Source: JABCPE02 sp963519075 (lineage in GTDB: Bacteria > Bacteroidota > Bacteroidia > Flavobacteriales > Weeksellaceae). Taken from it: a DNA stretch of 13,923 bases. Location: contig CAUQMH010000040.1 of the NCBI GenBank assembly GCA_963519075.1, positions 1 through 13,923 of the forward strand. Reading direction: 5' to 3'. The notes below the pieces were generated by a model. That model ran no database searches. It saw only the letters and a list, made by a program, of their open reading frames with translations, and was not told the DNA's origin. Below are positions 1-5,609 of this stretch, in pieces. Both the position numbers and the translations under genes were made by a program. The first letter of the stretch is position 1; every line of letters starts with the position of its first letter.

Positions 1-1376
1 TTATCGGAGCATCTACAGAAGCGTTAGGAGGTGAAGGACACATCTTTACAGCTGGTGCTATTGATACTCACATTCACTACATCTGTCCACAGCAGATAGA
101 AACTGCATTGGCAGGAGGAACAACTACTTTTGTAGGAGGTGGTACAGGACCTAACCACGGAACATTGGCTACGACTATTACTCCAGGTGCTTGGAACATC
201 AGAAAAATGTTTGAAGCTTTGGATGGTTTGCCAATGAACTTCGGTATCTTTGGTAAAGGTAACTCTTCTTCTGAAGAAGCAATCATTGAACAAATCGAAG
301 CGGGAGTTTTCGGTCTTAAATTACACGAAGACTGGGGATCTACACCATCTGCTATCGACTCTTGTTTGACTATTTGTGATAAATATGATGTACAAGCTAC
401 AATCCACACAGATACATTGAATGAAGGAGGATTCGTAGAAGATACAATGAGAGCAATCAATGGTAGAACTATCCACACCTTCCACACAGAGGGAGCAGGA
501 GGTGGACACGCGCCAGACATCATCACAGTAGCATCATATCCGAATGTATTGCCAGCATCAACAAACCCAACTAAGCCGTTCACAGTTAACACAATTGATG
601 AGCACTTAGACATGTTGATGGTATGCCACCACTTGGATAAAAATGTAAAAGAGGATGTATCTTTCGCAGACTCTAGAATTAGAAGAGAGACTATTGCTGC
701 AGAAGATATCCTTCACGATATGGGAGTATTCTCAATTATGTCATCTGACTCACAAGCGATGGGTAGACCAGGAGAGGTAATCACAAGAACATTCCAAACA
801 GCTGACAAGATGAAGAAGCAATTCGGACCATTGCCAGAAGATGAAGGAACAGGAAATGATAACTTCAGAATTAAGAGATATATTTCTAAAGTAACTATCA
901 ACCCAGCGATTGCACATGGTATCCAAAGATACATTGGATCAATCGAAGTTGGTAAGATGGCAGACTTAGTAATGTGGAGACCAGACATGTTTGGTGCTAA
1001 GCCAGAATTGATTATCAAAGGAGGATTTGTATCTTACTCTAAAATGGGAGATCCAAACGCATCAATCCCAACTCCACAACCAGTATTCTGGAGACCAATG
1101 TTTGGTAACTACGGTAAAGCAAACACTGAAACTACTGCATTCTTCGTATCTAAAGTATCTTTAGAAAAAGGAATCGTACAGTCTTACGGATTAGGTAAAA
1201 AATTATTACCAGCGAAAGGATGTAGAACAGTAGGAAAAGCGGACATGTACCACAACGATGCAATGCCTAAGATTGAGGTAAATCCACAAACACACGAAGT
1301 GAAAGTAGATGGTATGCCATGTGTATGTGAGCCAGCTGACAAACTTCCAATGGGACAATTATATTTCATGTTCTAA
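1..1376 (+). CDS. ureC: Urease alpha (catalytic) subunit UreC, 5' end missing
   Basis: Catalytic subunit of urease (urea + H2O to ammonia and carbamate, cytoplasmic nickel enzyme). The gene enters from the left, with the first whole codon at 3, and ends with TAA at 1374-1376, so about 458 residues are visible and roughly the first 110 of a usual ~570 are missing. Known active-site elements are all present: the nickel-binding HxH in AIDTHIHY (His codons 69-71 and 75-77), the lysine that is carbamylated to bridge the two nickels in FGLKLHEDWG (codon 318-320), the metal His in TIHTDTLNE (405-407), HTEGAGGGHAPD (from 483), the mobile-flap Cys-His in MVCHHLD (624-629) and the metal Asp in SSDSQAMGR (747-749). 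The frame is uninterrupted and nothing suggests decay. A terminator follows within 25 bases. ureA and ureB are not in the window and presumably lie upstream. Identity is certain; activity is inferred from intact motifs. Confidence 0.98.
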   Translation, partial: IGASTEALGGEGHIFTAGAIDTHIHYICPQQIETALAGGTTTFVGGGTGPNHGTLATTITPGAWNIRKMFEALDGLPMNFGIFGKGNSSSEEAIIEQIEAGVFGLKLHEDWGSTPSAIDSCLTICDKYDVQATIHTDTLNEGGFVEDTMRAINGRTIHTFHTEGAGGGHAPDIITVASYPNVLPASTNPTKPFTVNTIDEHLDMLMVCHHLDKNVKEDVSFADSRIRRETIAAEDILHDMGVFSIMSSDSQAMGRPGEVITRTFQTADKMKKQFGPLPEDEGTGNDNFRIKRYISKVTINPAIAHGIQRYIGSIEVGKMADLVMWRPDMFGAKPELIIKGGFVSYSKMGDPNASIPTPQPVFWRPMFGNYGKANTETTAFFVSKVSLEKGIVQSYGLGKKLLPAKGCRTVGKADMYHNDAMPKIEVNPQTHEVKVDGMPCVCEPADKLPMGQLYFMF

Positions 1377-1398
1377 TAGAATTGAAATTTAGAAATAG

Positions 1399-1427
1399 AA
1401 CCACCTTTATTAAAAAGGTGGTTTTTT
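1399..1427 (+). terminator. Intrinsic terminator after ureC
   Basis: Ten-base perfect stem AACCACCTTT (1399-1408) with AAAGGTGGTT (1414-1423), a five-base loop, then a T run to 1427. It starts 22 bases after the ureC stop. It should end most ureC transcripts and so separates the structural gene from the accessory genes ureEFGD. Confidence 0.9.
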
Positions 1428-1456
1428 GTTACTTTTTTGTAAAAAAGTAACAAAAA
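1423..1456. repeat. 34-bp palindrome abutting the ureC terminator
   Basis: The arms 1423-1438 and 1441-1456 are perfect 16-base reverse complements around a GT centre; the core of each arm is GTTAC / GTAAC flanked by T and A runs. It begins inside the T tract of the ureC terminator and is followed by a run of seven Ts (1459-1465), so on the + strand it could act as a second, weaker terminator. It could also be a member of a dispersed intergenic repeat family; that would need a genome-wide search. Confidence 0.8.
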
Positions 1457-1482
1457 TATTTTTTTATTTGGAATAAGTTTTA

Positions 1483-1490
1483 TAAATTTG
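1483..1490 (+). promoter_or_regulatory. Bacteroidota -7 promoter box upstream of the small ORF and ureEFGD
   Basis: TAAATTTG fits the Bacteroidota -7 consensus TAnnTTTG exactly. A TTTG lies upstream at 1467-1470, but its spacing to the box (12 bases) is shorter than the usual 17-23, so the -33 element is unconvincing. Transcription would start about 5-8 bases downstream, almost at the ATG at 1501. Because a terminator closes ureC, this is the best candidate for the promoter of the accessory urease genes. Confidence 0.5.
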
Positions 1491-1500
1491 TGTCATCAAA

Positions 1501-1802
1501 ATGATAAAGATAACACCTTTAGAATTGTTTTTTTAGTAATCTATTATAATTTAGTCGTTGAAGTCAGAGAGAGGCCCAATAAACTTATAATATCATTTTT
1601 TAGCTTTGTAATATTTTGGTTTTTAGATGGTTATTGGGCTGTTTCTGATTTATTTTATTGGAAAAATAAAAAGGCTGTTATATATCATATAATTATGATG
1701 CCTTTATCTACTTTTTTTATTGTATTTTTGAACTCGTTTAAAATCCCTAATGGATGGAAAACGGGATTTTTTATTTTTAATACATTGATAATTAAAAAAT
1801 GA
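1501..1802 (+). pseudogene. Small hydrophobic membrane protein, reading frame broken at a T7 run
   Basis: No family recognised. The ATG at 1501 sits just after a TAAATTTG box and begins MIKITPLELFF, but this frame hits TAG at 1534-1536 right after a run of seven Ts (1528-1534). The -1 frame then continues without interruption as LVIYYNLVVEV... to TGA at 1800-1802. With eight Ts, or with a -1 slip on the T run, the two parts join into a 100-residue protein. The joined protein would have two or three membrane-spanning stretches: an N-terminal ELFFLVIYYNLVV, a segment around SFFSFVIFWFLDGYW, and HIIMMPLSTFFIVFL. The only alternative start in the downstream frame is TTG at 1488, which lies inside the promoter box. 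The frame ends four bases before ureE, as a co-transcribed gene would. It could be a degraded gene, a recoded or slippage-expressed gene, or a base-calling error in a homopolymer. Confidence 0.45.
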
Positions 1803-1806
1803 GCTT

Positions 1807-2319
1807 ATGTTAGTGGTTTCTGAGGTAATTCGAAATGCGAAAGGAGAGGATTTATCCTCAAAAGAAGTAGATTTTTTTGATATAGAATGGTTTGAATCTA
1901 CAAGAAAACTTCTTCGCAAAGTCAGTCATAAAGGAGAGGAAGTAGGTTTAAGAATATTGAAAGAAAATCTTAGGCTAAAACATCACGATGTGCTATGGGA
2001 GGATGGAAATAAAATATTGCTGGTCAATGTATTACCATCTGATGCGGTGGTGGTTCAGCCCAAAACAATGAGAGAAATGGGAACTATCTGTTTTGAGATT
2101 GGTAATCAGCACATTCCTATTTTTATTGAGAATGATGAGATTATCATCCCTTATGAAGATCCTATTTTTAATTTGCTGAAAAAAGGTGGATATGAGCCGT
2201 TCAAAGCACAAAGAATTTTTGAAGACATGCTGAAAGCATCATCTGACCACGAAGCTCCTGCAAAGGATCACAAGATAGACACTGATCAGCTTTTTTCAAA
2301 AGTTTTTCCAAGTAAATAA
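1807..2319 (+). CDS. ureE: Urease accessory protein UreE (nickel metallochaperone)
   Basis: UreE carries nickel to the UreD-UreF-UreG-urease complex. The 170-residue protein has the usual two parts: an N-terminal peptide-binding domain (about 1-75) and a ferredoxin-like metal-binding domain (about 76-145). The conserved metal-binding histidine is in GNQHIPIFI (His102), equivalent to the GNRHLP motif of other UreE proteins. The C-terminal tail (about 144-170) holds only two histidines, so it lacks the His-rich nickel-storage tail of Klebsiella-type UreE; many species have the short form. The start ATG at 1807 has no evident Shine-Dalgarno and follows the stop of a small ORF by four bases. It is the first gene of a ureE-F-G-D run with gaps of 38, 40 and 2 bases, so the four are probably one operon. 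Confidence 0.93.
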   Translation: MLVVSEVIRNAKGEDLSSKEVDFFDIEWFESTRKLLRKVSHKGEEVGLRILKENLRLKHHDVLWEDGNKILLVNVLPSDAVVVQPKTMREMGTICFEIGNQHIPIFIENDEIIIPYEDPIFNLLKKGGYEPFKAQRIFEDMLKASSDHEAPAKDHKIDTDQLFSKVFPSK

Positions 2320-2357
2320 ACAAAGACTAATTATAATAGATAAAAAACAGAAATAAA

Positions 2358-3053
2358 ATGAAGGTAAATTCACTAATAAGTCTATTACACATTGCGGATC
2401 CGACTTTGCCGATTGGGGGGTACTCTCACTCAAATGGTTTGGAAACCTATGTGCAGAAAGGACTTGTAAACAGTACGGAGACGGCGGCTTTATTTCTTAA
2501 TAATATGCTGTCCAGCAGTATATTACATAATGATGCGGCTTATGTGAGATTAGCTTATGAAGCTATGAAAGAAAAAGACAGCTACGAAAGAATAGTTGTT
2601 TTGGATGAGGAATGTAGTGCAATGAAGAGCCCAAGAGAAATTCGTGAGGCGAGCCACAAACTAGGAACGAGATTGCTGAAAATCTTCATTGAAGAAGGAC
2701 AAAAGTGCGATTTCTTGACTAAATTTGGGGACTATGTAACTAAAAATATCAGCGTGGGGAACTATCCTGTGGTATATGGTGCATTGTGCTATTTGATGGA
2801 AATTCCTTTGGAAGAAGCGATTACAGCGTTTTATTTCTCTACGGCTACAGGTATGGTGACTAACGCGGTTAAGCTAGTTCCACTTGGTCAGCTTGAAGGA
2901 CAAAAAATTCTTTTTGAAGTGAAAAGAAATATTCCTTCTTGGGTAGAAAAAACCATGAATTTGGAAGAAGATAAAATCGGTCTTTCTAATGTAGGATTTG
3001 ATTTGAGATCTATGCAGCACGAGAGATTGTATTCAAGATTGTATATGAGTTAA
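2358..3053 (+). CDS. ureF: Urease accessory protein UreF
   Basis: UreF binds UreD and UreG and gates GTP-dependent nickel delivery to apo-urease. The 231-residue, mostly helical protein has the family's N-terminal signature DPTLPIGGYSHSNGLE (residues 14-29) and the characteristic C-terminal end QHERLYSRLYMS (220-231), which resembles the conserved tail that in the Helicobacter UreF structure helps bind UreD and UreG. Length is normal for the family. The ATG at 2358 is preceded by an A-rich leader as in neighbouring genes. It lies between ureE and ureG in the expected order. Confidence 0.96.
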   Translation: MKVNSLISLLHIADPTLPIGGYSHSNGLETYVQKGLVNSTETAALFLNNMLSSSILHNDAAYVRLAYEAMKEKDSYERIVVLDEECSAMKSPREIREASHKLGTRLLKIFIEEGQKCDFLTKFGDYVTKNISVGNYPVVYGALCYLMEIPLEEAITAFYFSTATGMVTNAVKLVPLGQLEGQKILFEVKRNIPSWVEKTMNLEEDKIGLSNVGFDLRSMQHERLYSRLYMS

Positions 3054-3093
3054 GGATTAAAATTATTGAAGTATAACAAAAAATTATAACAAA

Positions 3094-3732
3094 ATGGCAA
3101 ATAGAAAATACATTAAAATTGGTGTAGCAGGTCCTGTAGGTGCTGGAAAAACTGCTTTGATAGAGGTTTTATCAAGAAAAATGATGGATGATTATCATGT
3201 TTGTGTAATCACCAATGATGTTTATACTAACGAGGACGAAAAATTCCTTCAAAAAAACAGTAAATTACCAAAAGATAGAATTGCAGGGGTAGAAACAGGA
3301 GGATGTCCTCACACAGCGATTAGAGAGGATGCAAGTATGAACCTAGAAGCAGTGGATGAAATGGCTGCTAAACATCCAGACATGGAAATTCTTTTCGTGG
3401 AGAGTGGTGGTGATAACCTTTCTGCTACATTTAGTCCAGAATTGGCTGATTTGACAATATTCGTAATTGATGTGGCAGCTGGTGAAAAAATCCCAAGAAA
3501 AGGAGGGCCTGGTATTACAAGATCTGACCTATTGATGATTAACAAATTTGACTTAGCTCCATTAGTAGGTGCAGATTTAGCAGTAATGGAAAGCGATGCG
3601 AAGAGAATGAGACAAGGGCGTCCATTTGTATTCACAAACTTGAAAACAGAAGAAGGAGTAGATGCTGTTATCGGATGGATTAAGAAATATGCTCTTTTAG
3701 AAGATATTGAAGAACCAGCAATTATCAGATAA
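3094..3732 (+). CDS. ureG: Urease accessory GTPase UreG
   Basis: UreG is the SIMIBI-class GTPase that powers nickel insertion. The 212-residue protein shows the P-loop GPVGAGKT (residues 13-20), the nickel-binding and dimerisation motif CPH (71-73) inside ETGGCPHTAIREDASMN, the ESGGDNL segment (103-109) and the guanine-specificity NKFD (150-153). It starts directly with the GTPase fold (MANRKYIKIGVAG) and has no His-rich N-terminal extension. Length is typical. The stop codon is only two bases before the ureD start, suggesting translational coupling, which fits a complex built from both products. Confidence 0.98.
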   Translation: MANRKYIKIGVAGPVGAGKTALIEVLSRKMMDDYHVCVITNDVYTNEDEKFLQKNSKLPKDRIAGVETGGCPHTAIREDASMNLEAVDEMAAKHPDMEILFVESGGDNLSATFSPELADLTIFVIDVAAGEKIPRKGGPGITRSDLLMINKFDLAPLVGADLAVMESDAKRMRQGRPFVFTNLKTEEGVDAVIGWIKKYALLEDIEEPAIIR

Positions 3733-3734
3733 TT

Positions 3735-4562
3735 ATGAACGGAATAATAGGGGAATACACCAGTAAGATGAGCCTAAGGACTGAGATCCGAGATGGGTTT
3801 CATCACTTGGCGGAAATGTTTTATACCAATCCGTTTGGATTGATGAGATTTGATAAGAGAAGTGCTCATGACCCTTGGTTGAGATATATGATAAGAAGCT
3901 CCACTCCTGGGATTATGGCAGGGGATTTCTATGAAATGTCTTTTAGAGTAGCAAAAGGAACTAATTTAGGTCTTGAAACTCAGGCCTATTCTAGAATTCA
4001 CTCTATGAAACCAGGTGGATTTGCTAAGCAGACTACTACTATAGATGTAGAGGAAGATGCTATGTTTCAGTATATTCCACATCCTACTTCACCACACAAA
4101 GACTCTGTTTATGAAGCGATAAATACAATCAATATTGCTAAAACATCTAGAGTAATCTGGGGAGAGGTCATTACTTGTGGAAGAAAACTTTACGGAGAAG
4201 GAGAGGTTTTTGAGTTTAAAGAATTTAAAAACTATACGAGAATATTCCTTGATGGTCATCTTATCTTCAAAGATAGATTGTACATGAAGCCAAGCGAAAT
4301 GGATCTGACTACAATGGGACAATGGGAGGATTTCACTCACCAAGCTACTATCTTTATCTATGACCAGCAGCTGGAAGAAGATCACCTTTTAGAACTTTTA
4401 GAAAAAGCACTAAAAGATGATGAAGGTGTAGAGTACGGCATCACAACTACTGTAGGAGGTGGTATCGTGATAAGAATCGTAGGGCATGGTGGAGAGCAGC
4501 TCTATAACATCGCTAAACGATTCGAATACAGTATTTTAGATGAAATCATAGAACCGATTTAA
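3735..4562 (+). CDS. ureD: Urease accessory protein UreD (UreH)
   Basis: UreD is the scaffold that contacts apo-urease directly and holds UreF and UreG. The 275-residue protein is divergent but follows the family pattern: an N-terminal beta-rich region with PGIMAGDFYEMSFRV (about 58-72), QAYSRIHSM (83-91), then a section around YIPHPTSPHKDSVYEAI (113-129) that leads into VIWGEVITCGRKLYGE (140-155), matching the usual ...P.P..P...S.Y.....I.L...A...W.E....GR...GE layout. It begins two bases after ureG and closes the operon; a terminator follows within 20 bases. Identity rests on this pattern together with gene order; it is the least conserved of the accessory proteins. Confidence 0.92.
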   Translation: MNGIIGEYTSKMSLRTEIRDGFHHLAEMFYTNPFGLMRFDKRSAHDPWLRYMIRSSTPGIMAGDFYEMSFRVAKGTNLGLETQAYSRIHSMKPGGFAKQTTTIDVEEDAMFQYIPHPTSPHKDSVYEAINTINIAKTSRVIWGEVITCGRKLYGEGEVFEFKEFKNYTRIFLDGHLIFKDRLYMKPSEMDLTTMGQWEDFTHQATIFIYDQQLEEDHLLELLEKALKDDEGVEYGITTTVGGGIVIRIVGHGGEQLYNIAKRFEYSILDEIIEPI

Positions 4563-4581
4563 TGATATTGTGATCCTAATG

Positions 4582-4620
4582 AAAAAACAGTTGTATCAGA
4601 AATGGTGCAACTGTTTTTTT
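4582..4620 (+). terminator. Intrinsic terminator after ureD
   Basis: Twelve-base perfect stem AAAAAACAGTTG (4582-4593) with CAACTGTTTTTT (4608-4619), a 14-base loop and a T-rich 3' side. It lies 19 bases after the ureD stop and separates the urease accessory operon from the str operon. Because the outer half of the stem is A/T only, it may also work for transcription arriving from the right, but no gene there points leftward. Confidence 0.88.
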
Positions 4621-4641
4621 GTATAAATTTTAAATAACTTT

Positions 4642-4671
4642 TTGTCAGTTTTAGAAAAAGTTGTACTTTTG
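4642..4671 (+). promoter_or_regulatory. Consensus Bacteroidota promoter of the str operon
   Basis: TTG (4642-4644, within TTTTTG), 19 bases, then TACTTTTG (4664-4671). This is the textbook Bacteroidota arrangement (-33 TTTG, about 19 bases, -7 TAnnTTTG). The box ends 31 bases before the rpsL ATG. It is the best promoter in the window and fits the high demand for ribosomal proteins and EF-G. Confidence 0.88.
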
Positions 4672-4702
4672 CAAATCAAATAATTTAATATAAAGCAATA
4701 AA

Positions 4703-5101
4703 ATGCCTACTATTCAACAATTAGTAAGAAAAGGAAGAGCCACAATTGCCAAGAAGAGCAAATCGGTTGCTTTGGATTCTTGTCCACAGAAGAGAGGTGT
4801 ATGTACGAGAGTATATACAACTACACCTAAGAAACCTAACTCTGCACTTAGAAAAGTTGCCAGAGTAAGACTTTCTAATGGTAAAGAAGTTAACGCTTAT
4901 ATCCCGGGCGAAGGACATAATCTCCAAGAGCACTCGATAGTATTGGTAAGAGGCGGAAGGGTGAAAGACCTACCGGGAGTTCGTTATCACATTGTAAGAG
5001 GTGCTTTGGACACTGCAGGTGTAAATGGAAGAACACAAAGAAGATCTAAGTATGGAGCTAAGAGACCTAAACCAGGTGCAGCACCAGCAGGGAAAAAGTA
5101 A
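4703..5101 (+). CDS. rpsL: 30S ribosomal protein S12
   Basis: S12 lies at the decoding centre of the 30S subunit and affects accuracy. The 132-residue protein matches the universal family throughout, including CPQKRGVCTRVYTTTPKKPNS (residues 27-47), GEGHNLQEHS (69-78) and RGGRVKDLPGVRYH (83-96). The residues where streptomycin resistance usually arises are wild type: Lys43 and Lys88 (same numbering as E. coli counting Met1). Asp89, which is methylthiolated by RimO in some bacteria, is present. The C-terminal tail PKPGAAPAGKK is slightly longer than in E. coli. It is the first gene of the str operon and follows the consensus promoter. Confidence 0.99.
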   Translation: MPTIQQLVRKGRATIAKKSKSVALDSCPQKRGVCTRVYTTTPKKPNSALRKVARVRLSNGKEVNAYIPGEGHNLQEHSIVLVRGGRVKDLPGVRYHIVRGALDTAGVNGRTQRRSKYGAKRPKPGAAPAGKK

Positions 5102-5126
5102 TCATTAAATTTTAAGGAAAGAAACA

Positions 5127-5603
5127 ATGAGAAAGACAAAAGCAAAAAAAAGACCGTTGTTACCAGATCCTAAATTTAATGATCAATTGGTAACAAGATT
5201 TGTGAATAACTTGATGATAGATGGTAAAAAGTCTATTGCATTTAGAATTTTCTATGATGCACTAGATATCGTAGAAACTAAAAAAGAAGATCAGGAAAAA
5301 ACTTCTCTTGAAGTATGGAAGGATGCGCTTACTAATGTAATGCCGCATGTGGAAGTAAGATCAAGAAGAGTAGGAGGTGCTAACTTCCAAATTCCTATGC
5401 CGATCAGAGCTGATAGAAAAATTTCTATGGCTATGAAATGGTTGATCAAATATGCTTCTTTGAGAAATGATAAATCTATGGCGCAAAAATTGGCTGCTGA
5501 GATTATTGCTGCTTCTAAAGAAGAAGGAGCTGCTGTTAAGAAAAAGACAGATACTCACAAAATGGCAGAAGCAAACAAAGCATTCTCACACTTTAAATTC
5601 TAA
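5127..5603 (+). CDS. rpsG: 30S ribosomal protein S7
   Basis: S7 is a primary 16S rRNA binding protein that nucleates assembly of the 30S head and lines the E site. The 158-residue protein has the usual basic N-terminus (MRKTKAKKRPLLPDP), the FVNNLMIDGKKSIA segment (25-38) and the VRSRRVGGANFQIPMPI region around residues 77-93 that forms the beta-hairpin. An AAGGAAAG purine run (5114-5121) sits six bases before the ATG, one of the few Shine-Dalgarno-like sites here. The stop is six bases before fusA. S7 represses the str operon in E. coli by binding the rpsL-rpsG gap; that gap here is only 25 bases, so such a site is not evident. Confidence 0.99.
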   Translation: MRKTKAKKRPLLPDPKFNDQLVTRFVNNLMIDGKKSIAFRIFYDALDIVETKKEDQEKTSLEVWKDALTNVMPHVEVRSRRVGGANFQIPMPIRADRKISMAMKWLIKYASLRNDKSMAQKLAAEIIAASKEEGAAVKKKTDTHKMAEANKAFSHFKF

Positions 5604-5609
5604 TCTGAA

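Noticed and set aside
77..613. Long minus-strand open frames, for example opposite ureC and at 7130-7576 opposite fusA
   Set aside because: They mirror strongly conserved genes, have no promoter box on that strand and show the Ser/Ile-rich composition of antisense shadows.
1488..1802. A 104-residue reading of the small ORF starting at TTG 1488
   Set aside because: The TTG is part of the TAAATTTG promoter box, and the peptide MCHQNDKDNTFRI before the hydrophobic part is less plausible than the MIKITPLELFF start in the other frame.
4703..5101. Possible streptomycin-resistance change in S12
   Set aside because: Lys43 and Lys88, the usual resistance sites, are wild type.
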